Shown here one piece after another: positions 24,346 through 32,844 of a stretch of DNA of 64,000 bases. Made by a program: the position numbers and the translations under genes. Every line of letters starts with the position of its first letter. Within the stretch, counting starts at the first letter, position 1. The notes below the pieces were generated by a model. The model was not told the DNA's origin and searched no databases. It was given only the letters and a program-made list of their open reading frames with translations. The stretch comes from JADMIH01 sp036399775 (GTDB lineage Bacteria; Chloroflexota; Chloroflexia; QHBQ01; JADMIH01), in NCBI GenBank assembly GCA_036399775.1, contig DASWMJ010000092.1, forward strand, positions 1 through 64,000, written 5' to 3'.

Positions 24346-25515
24346 ATGCGTTCTTATAATAATTCTTCCGTTTCATCCAACCCTACAACCGGCATACGCC
24401 TTACCCTCGCCACCATTATATCCCTGACTGCGCTGCTCCTTATGACAGGCGCGGTCGCCGCCAACGGCAAGGACGGCTCGCGTACATCGGGCATCACTAA
24501 TTCCGATGCAAACACCTCTTGCTCCATTACCTTCTCGGATGTCACCGCCGCCGACTTTTATTACGAGCCGGTGCGCTACCTCTACTGCATGGGCGCGGTG
24601 GCCGGCTACACCGACGGCACGTTCCGCCCCGGCAGCAACACCACGCGCGGCCAGCTATCCAAGATCGTCGTGGTAGCCAAAGAGTGGCCCCTGGTCGCGC
24701 CCCAATCTCCCTCGTTCCCGGACGTGCAGCCCGGCAATTCCTTCTACAGCTACGTCGAGACCGCGCTCGCTCACGGTATCCTGGGCGGCTACTCGGACGG
24801 CACCTTCCGGCCCAACTCCAACATCACCAGGGGCCAGCTAGCCAAAGTCGTGGTGCTCGCCGAGCAGTGGGGCCTGCACAACCCGGCGACACCCTCTTTT
24901 AGCGACGTGTCCTCCGGCAGTCCTTTCTACCCTTACATCGAGACGGCGGTATCGCACTCCGTCATCTCCGGTTACAGCGACAACACGTTCCGGCCGGGCT
25001 ACTCGGCCACACGCGGCCAAATCACCAAGATAGTCTACTACGCTGTCACCGGCCAGGTGCCGCCACCGCCGCCCACCAGCACGCCCCCTCCCCCACCTAC
25101 CAACACGCCTACCGTATCCCAGGTCACCCAGCTTGAGCAGCAGACGGTTGACATAATCAACGAACGCAGAGCAGCCCTGGGCCTCGGCCTCCTGACCGTC
25201 AATACTTCTCTTGGCAGCGCCGCTCGCAGGCATTCCAGCGACATCGGCCCGCAGGGTCTGTGCCAGCACAACGGCACCGACGGGTCATCTCCCTGGGACC
25301 GCGCCGCCCAGGCAGGCTACACCGGCTTCGCGATGGGCGAGGTGGTAGGCTGCAATTATCCCAGCCCATCCTCGGTGGTGGACGCCTGGTGGGCAAGCTC
25401 CGGCCACCATGCTATCCTGGTTGACCCCGCAGCCAACGACATCGGCTGCGGCTGGTGGCTCACGTCGGACGGCTACGGCTGGCAGACCTGCGTCACTGGC
25501 TCCTCCGTTCGCTAG
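24346..25515 (+). CDS. Surface protein: three SLH domains plus CAP (SCP/PR1) domain
   Basis: 389 residues from the ATG at 24346, which gives a normal signal peptide (hydrophobic core LTLATIISLTALLLMTGAVA). Three SLH domains fill about 50-245, each with 'F.DV....FY.Y' and 'TRGQL.KIV'. A short Pro/Thr linker (PPPPPTSTPPPPPTNTP) leads to a CAP domain at about 265-385: 'TVDIINERRAALGLGLLTVN', 'HSSDIGPQGLCQHNG' and 'GHHAILVDPAANDIGCGWW', including the conserved His pair. CAP domains in bacteria are secreted proteins of varied, often unknown activity (lipid binding, protease-like). Anchoring to the cell wall is expected. A perfect terminator follows. Confidence 0.88.
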   Translation: MRSYNNSSVSSNPTTGIRLTLATIISLTALLLMTGAVAANGKDGSRTSGITNSDANTSCSITFSDVTAADFYYEPVRYLYCMGAVAGYTDGTFRPGSNTTRGQLSKIVVVAKEWPLVAPQSPSFPDVQPGNSFYSYVETALAHGILGGYSDGTFRPNSNITRGQLAKVVVLAEQWGLHNPATPSFSDVSSGSPFYPYIETAVSHSVISGYSDNTFRPGYSATRGQITKIVYYAVTGQVPPPPPTSTPPPPPTNTPTVSQVTQLEQQTVDIINERRAALGLGLLTVNTSLGSAARRHSSDIGPQGLCQHNGTDGSSPWDRAAQAGYTGFAMGEVVGCNYPSPSSVVDAWWASSGHHAILVDPAANDIGCGWWLTSDGYGWQTCVTGSSVR

Positions 25516-25589
25516 GTAATGACCGATCATGTGTCATCCGGAATTAAAGATTTACGCTCGGACAAGCGTAATATCCTAAGTTCACCAAA

Positions 25590-25640
25590 TGAAAAAAGCA
25601 GAAACTGGGCGACGCGGCCGCTCAGTTTCTGCTTTTTTCA
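25590..25640 (+). terminator. Strong intrinsic terminator of the SLH-CAP gene
   Basis: A perfect 18-bp stem, TGAAAAAAGCAGAAACTG (25590-25607) with its inverse (25623-25640), loop 15. A-rich and T-rich sides mean it can work in both directions. Confidence 0.88.
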
Positions 25641-25771
25641 TTTATTTGAAAGTCCCTCCGCGCACGCAGAAGGGGCTGGGGAGGGGATTACGAGTACTTT
25701 GCACATGAAGCAGGCACGAATATAAATTCGGGATGCCTCATGTTTATCTCTATAGGAAACAAATGAAAGTT

Positions 25772-25816
25772 GTAGGGCATCGGGCTTACGCGCACCGTGT
25801 AGGCCCGATGCCCTAC
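25772..25816. repeat. GTAGGGCATCGGGC inverted repeat
   Basis: GTAGGGCATCGGGC (25772-25785) and its exact inverse (25803-25816). It resembles the other GTAGGG(G)C-type dispersed palindromes in this window (33564-33591, 45578-45604). Confidence 0.7.
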
Positions 25817-25916
25817 GTTCTGCTTTAAGAGTACACCCCAACGCCGCCAAACATAAGTGCCGATGGTCCCGGACTGAGTAAGACCTTAGCCCTGTCTGTA
25901 ATGGGTGGTGTCTACC

Positions 25917-26309
25917 CTATGGGATATTGACCGTGAACTGCCCCGGCACGTTTATGCTGATTACCCCGCCCCACGTACACATGAGCTTGGAGGTGCTGTT
26001 GAGCGCAGGAGAGCCGTTTATTATGACTGTGGGCGCGCCCGTTACCCAGGGGGCAGTGGTAACGGGAATGCAAGGCTGGGGCGTGAGGACACCGGATGCC
26101 GCAGCAGTGGCCGCAGCAACCTGCGGGTTGCTCGGAGTGGTACACATGCCAAAGGGCGCGATGTTCGCCATAGGCGCGTAGTCCATGATCGTGGCTGCCA
26201 TAGGCCCGGCTGCCTTCACCGGCGGCCCTTTAGGTATAACGGTCAGGGACGATGGGGCCACCCCGAAGCTGCACATCATCACCGCGCCCTGGACAACTTG
26301 CTGGCTCAT
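25917..26309 (-). CDS. DUF4280 (PAAR-like) protein, orphan
   Basis: 130 residues spanning the whole DUF4280 family: starts 'QQVVQGAVMMCSFGVAPSSL', central 'NIAPFGMCTTPSNPQVAAATAAASGVLTPQPCIP', ends 'PALNSTSKLMCTWGGVISI'. The regularly placed Cys residues are those expected to bind metal in PAAR-like tips. DUF4280/PAAR-like proteins cap the spike of contractile injection systems and can carry toxins. No sheath, tube, baseplate or AAA gene of such a system lies nearby, so this gene is an orphan in the window. GGAGG precedes the ATG. Its own promoter is likely (TATAAT boxes about 60 bases upstream). Confidence 0.85.
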   Translation of the reverse strand: MSQQVVQGAVMMCSFGVAPSSLTVIPKGPPVKAAGPMAATIMDYAPMANIAPFGMCTTPSNPQVAAATAAASGVLTPQPCIPVTTAPWVTGAPTVIINGSPALNSTSKLMCTWGGVISINVPGQFTVNIP

Positions 26310-26369
26310 TACTCTTTTCCTCCATTACCAGTCATGCCTGAAAGCCACAGCCCAGGCCCTATCAATCGG

Positions 26370-26380
26370 ATTATATTATA
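26370..26380 (-). promoter_or_regulatory. Overlapping -10 boxes before the DUF4280 gene
   Basis: Minus strand TATAATATAAT: two overlapping TATAAT hexamers (26375-26380 and 26370-26375). No good -35 at 16-18 bases. Confidence 0.45.
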
Positions 26381-26482
26381 CCAAACCCGTTACTCAGCCG
26401 TTACTCCGACGTGTATTCCGGGTAGGGCTGTGTCAAAGTTGTTCCTCCTGCTTGTACGGGGCAAACGAAAAGAAGTTTTCTT

Positions 26483-26535
26483 TTGTTTCTGTGCGAAAAA
26501 TGGCGGCGAAGCCGCCATTTTTCGCACAGAAACAA
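26483..26535 (-). terminator. Long perfect hairpin after the Nudix gene
   Basis: A 25-bp perfect stem (26483-26507 with 26511-26535) with loop GAA; the core is TGCGAAAAATGGCGGC. It lies 46 bases past the Nudix stop and probably terminates that gene. Confidence 0.75.
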
Positions 26536-26580
26536 TCTTTTCCCTCATGTAAGGCGCATTTTAGCGACTTTGACACGTTC

Positions 26581-27054
26581 CTAATATTCCGGGAAGAACC
26601 AGTAGCGCGCACCTCCATGAGGGTGCTCGACGTACCATCGCAAGGGATTGCCCAGGCTGGGCGAGGGCAGATAGCCCGGCAATTCCTCAAACGGAGCGAA
26701 CCGCAACTCCTCCACGCCCACGTCATCTTGTAGAGCGATTTGGCCCGATACGCTCCTTACAGTGAAGGCACACGTGAGGTAAATCTGCCTTCGCTCGAAG
26801 CTACGGGCTTCGACTACAAAGGCAAGATCGCCCACTTCTACAGTGAGGCCTGTCTCCTCTCTGAACTCGCGCGCTGCTGCTTCAGCAATGCCTTCCCCTT
26901 CTTCCGCACGCCCACCGGGCAGCGTCCACACCAACGGCTTGTTGGAGAACCACCTGTTCCCGCTGAGCAGCACCTTACCATTCTCAATAAGGATGCCCTG
27001 CCCCACCCGCTCGATGAGCCAGCCCGCGTGCATAGAAGGAACGTCATAAGTCAT
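26581..27054 (-). CDS. Nudix hydrolase
   Basis: 157 residues. The Nudix box is complete at residues 48-70 (GGRAEEGEGIAEAAAREFRE followed by ETGL), which fits GX5EX7REUXEEXGU, so metal-dependent hydrolysis of a nucleoside diphosphate linked to X is expected. The fold begins 'GILIENGKVLLSGNRW' and ends with a short helix. The specific substrate cannot be told; ADP-ribose-type and oxidised-nucleotide enzymes both have this form. It stands alone between a strong terminator and an inverted heptamer array that occupies its upstream region, so its promoter must lie in or beyond the array. Confidence 0.9.
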   Translation of the reverse strand: MTYDVPSMHAGWLIERVGQGILIENGKVLLSGNRWFSNKPLVWTLPGGRAEEGEGIAEAAAREFREETGLTVEVGDLAFVVEARSFERRQIYLTCAFTVRSVSGQIALQDDVGVEELRFAPFEELPGYLPSPSLGNPLRWYVEHPHGGARYWFFPEY

Positions 27055-27056
27055 AC

Positions 27057-27172
27057 GATTTTAGATTTTAGATTTTAGATTTTGGATTTTGGACCTGATT
27101 TCAGAGTATAGACCTACGCTCCCGGAAGGCATAATCTAAAATCCGAAATCCGAAATCTAAAATCTAAAATTG
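27057..27172. repeat. Inverted pair of heptamer arrays, unit TTTTAGA
   Basis: The left arm (27058-27091, TTTTAGATTTTAGATTTTAG...) and right arm (27133-27169, ATAATCTAAAATCCGAAATC...) are mutually inverse. The array fills the gap between the Nudix start and the RDD gene stop. Confidence 0.88.
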
Positions 27173-27177
27173 CACGA

Positions 27178-29514
27178 TTACTTGAGTTGGTCCAGCGAGA
27201 AGTGTTGCATATGCCACTGGGCGGCTTCGCGCAGGCGGTCGGAGGTCATCACCTGGGGAGGCAGGCTCTGCACCTCGTACAGTATGCGCGCTATGCTCAC
27301 CTGCGTAGCCGAGTCGAAGTTCAGCTTGCGTGACAGGATGAGATTGTTATCCTCGTCCGCGAATATGAGGTAGGTGCGGTCCTGGCGGGCGAGCTGCTCA
27401 AGCATGTGCTGTCCCAGGCGACAGGCATCGTCGGATGAGTGGTCGGGGTCGTGGGGGTTGAGAAAGGTCTCTCCAATATACGGGTTCAGAGGGTTGTCTT
27501 CCACCACGATGTAGAGGGCGATGATCGGACCTTGCGGCGTGCGCGACAGTCTCAAATGGAGTGAAGCATTCATCTCCGGGGTGGGTTGCCCCGCCCAGGC
27601 GTTCATAGGCGTGCGGCTCAGGAAGGCCGCGCACTTGGTACCGCCTTCCCGCAGCAACACTAGCCTGGTAGCTGCCTGGTTGCCCTGTGGCAGCAGTGAG
27701 AGGATAGATTCGGGTAAGGGCTGTCCGACCTGTACGGGCGCGGGCGACACCCACATTGGATACGCGAAAGCATCATGCCAGCGCGGGCCGTAAGCTATCT
27801 GCTGGCGCGCTTCATAGTGGCTGGGGTCAATCTCAAGCACGTGCCGGAACTCGCGTATTGCCACCTCATACCCTTCCGAATAGCGGAGCGACACGGCATA
27901 AAAGTATCGGTAGACTATCGAATTAGGCACAAAGTCGAGGGCTTTCTTGAACGCTACGGCGGCGCTGCGGCCGGCGCTCGGCTCTACCTTGAACCCGGTT
28001 AGCCCTCTATCGACTCCCCGCTCCAACTCCGCCAGCCCCACTTTGAAGAGGGTACGTGCTTTTTCCGCATTGGACGTTATATCGGTTCGCCCCGTGGTCG
28101 GCTCCCCACCAACCGCATCAATAGCTGCGCGTGGCGTAACCGTCAGATCGGGCACCGTCACCCCGCCCGGTTCTTGTTCGGGCGTGGAGCGTGTGCTTTC
28201 ATCGAAAGTCCGGTCGTGCACGCGACCAATGGGGCCTGTTGTATTAGCAGTCTTAGCCCCCTCCCCCTCCGGCGCGGGCAGGGGAACGCCTAACCGCCCG
28301 GTTGAGGTGAGGGCCTCTTCCACGTCGGGCGCTATGTCCACCACGCCATATGCTTCCTGGGTGCCTACCGCCGCCATGCCGAGTGCGGGGGTAAATGATG
28401 TAGCGCCTCCGGCGAGCGTGGCGGGTTGGTGTCCTGGCATGCCAGGCGCGGTTGCCGGTGGCCGGGCGTAGCCCGGCAAGCCCAACGGCGCGGGTACTTT
28501 CGGCTTCTCCGGTACGACGTAGGTCTCCGCTATCTTGTCGTGCAAAGCCTGGCGCCGGGGATCGAGCGCGAGCATCAGGAAGCCCCACCCGGCCAGCGAC
28601 ATTGAGAAGAAGTAGCCTATTATCCTGAGCATGGCCCGCGCAAAGTCCGGTTTCGAGCCATCGGCCTGCACAACTTTGATGCCCGCCAGCCTCTTGCCCA
28701 GCGTCTGCCCCCAGAGCGCCCATTGCACTATATGGTAGGCGATAAATATGGCCGCGCTCAGACACGCGAATACTGCATAATCGGCAAGCCAGCCCGCGAA
28801 GTCAGCAGGCTGCGCGCTCGTACTGCGCCACACCGCCCCCACTATTACCACAACCTGGAAGATGCACATGTAAAAGAAGTCTATCAACCCTGCGGTCAGG
28901 CGCGGCCCAAAACCCACATAGTAGGGCGCGTAGCTCTCCTGGAGGCTAGCCTCCGCCCCTGCGGCCAGGGGGTTGGTGGTCATCGGGTTATAGGGATAGC
29001 CCTGGGGAGCGTAGGGCGTGCCGGGTTGGCCGCCTGGATATGGGTAGGGGTCTGCATGTGGCTGGGGCGGCCAGGCGATAGGGCCGGTGGGGAACTGCGG
29101 GTAGTAGGGCACCTGCGACACCGGCGTCGAAGGCACGGAAGCAGGCGCGCTTACGCCCTCACCCTGGAAGGCGTCCGGCGAGACGGCGCGGCGGTAAACG
29201 GTCACTACAAAGACATGCTCGCGAGTGCGAGTGTTTGTGCCCTGCCAGCCCGCAAGGTCGTAGCGCGTGGTATCCACCCATTGAGTGCCTTCGGAGTTGG
29301 GTGCCGCGCGCATGTCCAGTAAGGCGCGGCTCCACGGCTCGTCGGGCCAGGGGGTGGCAACCGAGAAGAGTTGTATTGGTGGATTATCACCCGCTATGGC
29401 TCTGTATGCTTCAGGATTTACTGCCCTCAGAACCTGGCGCGCGTAATCGATGTCGGGCGCGGACCCCTCTTTCCAGAGGAAGACCTGCGCCAGGCGCTCG
29501 TCATTTATAGCCAT
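27178..29514 (-). CDS. RDD family membrane protein with TPR and extra domains
   Basis: A 778-residue multi-domain protein. Residues 1-110 are an uncharacterised alpha-beta domain ('QVFLWKEGSAPDIDYARQVLR'). A Pro/Tyr-rich linker follows. The RDD membrane domain lies at about 198-335 ('GFGPRLTAGLIDFFYMCIFQ' with the Arg and Asp that name the family, then 'GQTLGKRLAGIKVV'). A disordered region is followed by a TPR-like section at about 485-570 ('NSIVYRYFYAVSLRYSEGYEVAIREFRHVLEIDP'). A C-terminal ~200-residue domain resembles no family I know. RDD proteins are membrane proteins of largely unknown function, with some members implicated in ion transport. It is a single gene bordered by heptamer arrays. 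The start ATG at 29514 lacks a strong ribosome binding site. Confidence 0.8.
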   Translation of the reverse strand: MAINDERLAQVFLWKEGSAPDIDYARQVLRAVNPEAYRAIAGDNPPIQLFSVATPWPDEPWSRALLDMRAAPNSEGTQWVDTTRYDLAGWQGTNTRTREHVFVVTVYRRAVSPDAFQGEGVSAPASVPSTPVSQVPYYPQFPTGPIAWPPQPHADPYPYPGGQPGTPYAPQGYPYNPMTTNPLAAGAEASLQESYAPYYVGFGPRLTAGLIDFFYMCIFQVVVIVGAVWRSTSAQPADFAGWLADYAVFACLSAAIFIAYHIVQWALWGQTLGKRLAGIKVVQADGSKPDFARAMLRIIGYFFSMSLAGWGFLMLALDPRRQALHDKIAETYVVPEKPKVPAPLGLPGYARPPATAPGMPGHQPATLAGGATSFTPALGMAAVGTQEAYGVVDIAPDVEEALTSTGRLGVPLPAPEGEGAKTANTTGPIGRVHDRTFDESTRSTPEQEPGGVTVPDLTVTPRAAIDAVGGEPTTGRTDITSNAEKARTLFKVGLAELERGVDRGLTGFKVEPSAGRSAAVAFKKALDFVPNSIVYRYFYAVSLRYSEGYEVAIREFRHVLEIDPSHYEARQQIAYGPRWHDAFAYPMWVSPAPVQVGQPLPESILSLLPQGNQAATRLVLLREGGTKCAAFLSRTPMNAWAGQPTPEMNASLHLRLSRTPQGPIIALYIVVEDNPLNPYIGETFLNPHDPDHSSDDACRLGQHMLEQLARQDRTYLIFADEDNNLILSRKLNFDSATQVSIARILYEVQSLPPQVMTSDRLREAAQWHMQHFSLDQLK

Positions 29515-29730
29515 TATGCGTGGTCCGTCCTATGCAATGCTTTGTAGGGCCTCGCTTCTTCCTGCGTCGTGCTCCCTGCTCCCGCCCACGCCTGGCATAA
29601 TTTAAGGAAAGGTAATTATATCCCTTTACCCGAAAGTAAAGAAATTGTAGCACACGACCCTGGCTCCAACAACCGCCTGACAGGGGTATCTAAGAAGTAT
29701 AAGGTGGTAACAATAAGTACTACGTGAGTT
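29515..29730. other. Upstream region of the RDD gene
   Basis: 216 bases, no gene, nothing specific; the rest of this gap is the heptamer array at 29731-29855. Confidence 0.45.
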
Positions 29731-29855
29731 CAGGGATTAGGGATCAAGGAACGAAACGAATTAGATGCTCCATAGGTTTCCAGCCTCTAACCCCTAACCC
29801 CTAACCCCTAACCCCTGACCCCTAACCCCTAACCCCTGATCCCTGATCCCTGGCC
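29731..29855. repeat. Heptamer arrays, unit CTAACCC, with short inverse copy
   Basis: The right part (29785-29855) has about nine units (CTAACCCCTAACCCCTAACC..., then CTGATCC). A short inverse copy (CAGGGATTAGGGATCA) is at 29731-29746. It resembles telomere repeat by eye but has the wrong unit length. Confidence 0.88.
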
Positions 29856-29862
29856 TCTGTTG

Positions 29863-29868
29863 TATAAT
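29863..29868 (+). promoter_or_regulatory. -10 box giving a leaderless transcript
   Basis: A perfect TATAAT ends five bases before the ATG at 29874, so transcription should start at or next to the start codon. The -35 position falls in the heptamer array (CCTGATCC), with no clear TTGACA. Confidence 0.55.
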
Positions 29869-29873
29869 GAGCT

Positions 29874-31598
29874 ATGCTGATAGCCTCGTTGTCTGCCCTG
29901 GGGCGTGCGTGCCGTCCCCGCTTCCTCCATTCGTTTCTGCTGGCGTCGCTGTGTAGCCTGGTTTTTGCTTCGGCGTGCGACATCATCAGCCCCATAAACC
30001 CTCCGCCTACGGCAACCCCCGCGCCACTTCCCACCCCTACTCACCCGCCCAGGCCGCAGGGGGGCACTATCACCATACGACTCTCGTCAGACGTTACTTC
30101 TCTCAACCCCTGGCTGACGGGCAGGGACCCGAACGCGCAGGCCGTCGCGGGCGTGCTGTTTCGCGGGCTTACTCGCCTGGACAACCATCTGCAGCCCATA
30201 CCCGATCTCGCCGAAAGGTGGGATGTCTCCCCCGACGGCACGAGCCTAACCTTCTACCTGCGCCGGGATGTCCTCTGGCACGACGGCAAGCCTTTCACCG
30301 CGCAGGATGTCGTGTGGTCATACCTCGCGCTGAGGGGCATACCCGCAGACACAGCCGCCCTGGTACACATCCAGGACACCATTACGGGCGTGCAGGCTGT
30401 GGAGCCATTGACTTCTACCGTGCGCTTTACCCTCAAGCGGCGTTACTCCCCCCTTCTTGCCGACCTATCTATGCCCGTGCTGCCAAGTCATATCCTGACC
30501 GGGACAGCACCGGACAAGCTTGCCACCGCGCCATTCAACGATGCGCCCATAGGTACGGGGCCGTTCGCCTTCGATGCGCGTGAGCCTGGGCAGTCAATAA
30601 CCCTCAAAGCGAACGAACGCTTTTATGGAGGACGGCCCGCGCCCGACTACGTGGCCTTCGTGGTAGCCCCGGAGGTGAGCATAGCGGAGGATGCGGTTCG
30701 CTCCGGCCAATTGCTCCTGGCGCAGTTGCCCCCGCCCGTCGCTGAGAGGCTCGTCACCGAAGGGAAAGGTGTCAGGGGAGGCTCCTTCAATGAGCTAGGC
30801 TACGACTTCGTGGCCTTCAACCTGCGCGAGCCGCGCCCGTTCAGCGACACCAGGCTGCGTAAAGCCTGGGCGCTCGCGCTCGACAAGCCCGGACTGGCTT
30901 TCCAGGCGACGGGCGGCGGGGGAGACCCGGTGTGGAGCGATGTCAACAAAGCGTCGTGGGCTTACAACCCCGACGTGCTCAGGCTGGGCGGCAACCCTGA
31001 GGAGGCGCGCAAGCTAATTGCCGAAGCGGGGTGGGCAGACACAAACGGCGATGGCATCGTGGAGAAGGGCGGCAAGCCCCTGGACGTATCGCTCTACGTG
31101 CGCGCCGACAATGACGTGCGCCGCCGGGCCGCCGAAGGAATGGTGGAGCCTCTCAAGCGGGTAGGCATCAGGGCCAAAGTGGAGCTTGCCGACTTCAACA
31201 CGGCGCTCCTGGCGCGCATCAGCCCCAGTACCCAGCCGCCCTTCGACTTCGACGTGGCGCTGCTCGGCTGGACGCGCAACAGCGTTGACCCCGACCCCTA
31301 CGCGCTCTTCCACTCCAGCCAGGAACCCACCGAGGCATCCCCCACGCTGCTCAATATCACAGGCTTCGCCGCGCCCGAATACGACGAGTTGGTGATCGAA
31401 GCGCGCTCCACTTACGACTACAACCGCCGCAAAGAGCTTTACGCCCGCACCCAGTCTATCATTGCGGACCAACTACCCTACTACTTCCTCTGGTCGGAGA
31501 AGTTCGCCGTCGTAGCAGCCCCCACCCTCAAAGGCGATATAGATTTCGCCTCCCCCCGCTACCTCTGGAACATCGAGCAATGGTGGATCGAACCGTAG
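29874..31598 (+). CDS. ABC transporter substrate-binding lipoprotein, family 5 (peptide type)
   Basis: A 574-residue exported lipoprotein. A long signal ends in the lipobox FASAC (Cys35), followed by a Pro/Thr-rich tether. The family 5 solute-binding fold starts at 'GGTITIRLSSDVTSLNPW' and contains the signature region 'LAERWDVSPDGTSLTFYLRRDVLWHDGKPFTAQDVVWSY'. These proteins catch oligopeptides, nickel or other solutes outside the cell for a DppBCDF-type importer. No permease or ATPase genes follow, so the transporter is encoded elsewhere or the protein is a sensor. A TATAAT box right before the ATG suggests leaderless translation. Confidence 0.88.
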   Translation: MLIASLSALGRACRPRFLHSFLLASLCSLVFASACDIISPINPPPTATPAPLPTPTHPPRPQGGTITIRLSSDVTSLNPWLTGRDPNAQAVAGVLFRGLTRLDNHLQPIPDLAERWDVSPDGTSLTFYLRRDVLWHDGKPFTAQDVVWSYLALRGIPADTAALVHIQDTITGVQAVEPLTSTVRFTLKRRYSPLLADLSMPVLPSHILTGTAPDKLATAPFNDAPIGTGPFAFDAREPGQSITLKANERFYGGRPAPDYVAFVVAPEVSIAEDAVRSGQLLLAQLPPPVAERLVTEGKGVRGGSFNELGYDFVAFNLREPRPFSDTRLRKAWALALDKPGLAFQATGGGGDPVWSDVNKASWAYNPDVLRLGGNPEEARKLIAEAGWADTNGDGIVEKGGKPLDVSLYVRADNDVRRRAAEGMVEPLKRVGIRAKVELADFNTALLARISPSTQPPFDFDVALLGWTRNSVDPDPYALFHSSQEPTEASPTLLNITGFAAPEYDELVIEARSTYDYNRRKELYARTQSIIADQLPYYFLWSEKFAVVAAPTLKGDIDFASPRYLWNIEQWWIEP

Positions 31599-31695
31599 AT
31601 CGTGAGTTACGTGTTGGAGTGCCTGGCAGAACGGTAGGGGCTTGCAAATGCTGTAGCACTAGGTATACTTTACATTAAGGAGAAAGTGAGGAACT

Positions 31696-32493
31696 ATTAT
31701 CAATAAGTCATCACAACCAGAAACTAGACAGGCTTATTGTCCGAACTGTCACGGTGGTAATGCGCTCGATGCCACGACGTGCCAGTGGTGTGGTTTTGCA
31801 CTTCGTCAGACAATTATTAACCCACTCCAGCAACCACTACCTCAACAACCACACCTCCGGCCACCACAGTATCAGCAGCAAGCGCATCCTCAATACATGC
31901 AGCAGGCTCCCTACTACCAACAACCCTTGCCAACCAAGAGTCCACTTGATACTATTTTGAAGGTGGCTCTATTAGTAATACTGTTGCCGTTAGTGATTTG
32001 TTCAATCTATTTCCTGTCCGGCTTTGGTGGCGGGTTTATTCAAGGCTTCATGGAAGGCTATAAGCAATCCACTGGTGTTGCAGTCCCAACACGTACTGCT
32101 GTCACCCAGAGAGACTCATCTATTGTTACGAGCCAGCCATCGCCCGATGCAAGCACGATGGCACCTACTCCAATCAACCAGCTTTACTCCTTCTCTGGCG
32201 AAGGCTTCGCCAGCTCAACGAAGGCGTTCCACCTAGTTGAAGGTGATTATAAGGTGGATTGGACGGCCTATTATGCAGGAGGGGATGGTAGCGCTGAACA
32301 GAGTAAGGATCTGGTGTTTGGAATGATGGAATCCCAGCAACGTGACGAATTTGGGATGAAGGTATTGTTCTCTGAGTATATCTATGCCGGAGAAACAATA
32401 TCGGGCACAGTCCCCGTTACCACCGGAACGGGAAACTTCAAGATTACTGTTGGTGGGGCTACAGATGCCTGGACCATCTCGATCAAAAAGTAG
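31696..32493 (+). CDS. Zinc-ribbon membrane protein with non-ATG start (ATT or ATC)
   Basis: The frame is open from the stop at 31687-31689. The first ATG (31897) would cut off a clear zinc ribbon, 'CPNCHGG...CQWCGFAL' (residues about 15-36). Within the open part before the ribbon only ATT (31696) and ATC (31699) can act as starters; TGAGGA lies just upstream at 31687-31692. From 31696 it is 265 residues: ribbon, Gln/Pro-rich linker (about 40-80), one membrane helix (about 95-115; LLVILLPLVICSIYFL), then an outer beta domain of about 110 residues. Zinc-ribbon plus single-helix proteins are common in Chloroflexota; function is unknown. The start could also reflect a sequencing error or a frameshift from a lost ATG. 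Confidence 0.72.
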   Translation: MINKSSQPETRQAYCPNCHGGNALDATTCQWCGFALRQTIINPLQQPLPQQPHLRPPQYQQQAHPQYMQQAPYYQQPLPTKSPLDTILKVALLVILLPLVICSIYFLSGFGGGFIQGFMEGYKQSTGVAVPTRTAVTQRDSSIVTSQPSPDASTMAPTPINQLYSFSGEGFASSTKAFHLVEGDYKVDWTAYYAGGDGSAEQSKDLVFGMMESQQRDEFGMKVLFSEYIYAGETISGTVPVTTGTGNFKITVGGATDAWTISIKK

Positions 32494-32569
32494 CATTCGC
32501 GCCCTCCCACATGGCTACATACATTGCTAAGGCACTATCCGCGACAGCTTCCACATAAGGAATAACTTC

Positions 32570-32827
32570 ATGAAAGATATTACTATCTCAGTTCGCGTGC
32601 CGGAAGATTTAAGCCAACGTCTTACCGCACTGGCAGAGTCCACTAAGCGCAGCCGGTCATCTCTGATTGAGGACGCCCTACGCATTTACATTGGTGACCA
32701 ATTATGGCAGGTAGCTGCAATCAGGGAGACGCTGGAAGATTACCAGGGTGGTAATGCAAAGTTGGTGCCGCATGAAATAGTGATGGAACGGCTAGAGGCA
32801 AAGCTTAGAGCCAAGTTAGAGCCATGA
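32570..32827 (+). CDS. Ribbon-helix-helix (CopG family) regulator or antitoxin
   Basis: 85 residues. 'DITISVRVPEDLSQRLTALAESTKRSRSSLIEDALRIYI' is the ribbon strand and two helices of the CopG/MetJ fold, which dimerises and inserts a beta ribbon in the DNA major groove. The C-terminal 40 residues look like the toxin-binding arm of ParD/RelB-type antitoxins ('RETLEDYQGG...'). No toxin gene follows on the same strand; the next gene is convergent. It is therefore an orphan antitoxin or a plain regulator. The ATG has no strong ribosome binding site. Confidence 0.8.
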   Translation: MKDITISVRVPEDLSQRLTALAESTKRSRSSLIEDALRIYIGDQLWQVAAIRETLEDYQGGNAKLVPHEIVMERLEAKLRAKLEP

Positions 32828-32844
32828 AAAGCACCCTACCGCTC

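Larger units (their letters stand above)
25516..25916. other. Gap between SLH-CAP and DUF4280 genes
   Basis: It contains the terminator at 25590-25640 and the inverted repeat at 25772-25816. The rest shows nothing specific. Confidence 0.5.

Noticed and set aside
29785..29855. Telomere-like CTAACCC array
   Set aside because: Unit is 7 bp and degenerate, and it is one member of a family with many different unit sequences; genes continue on both sides.
32570..32827. Complete toxin-antitoxin pair at the CopG gene
   Set aside because: No toxin-sized gene follows or precedes on the same strand.
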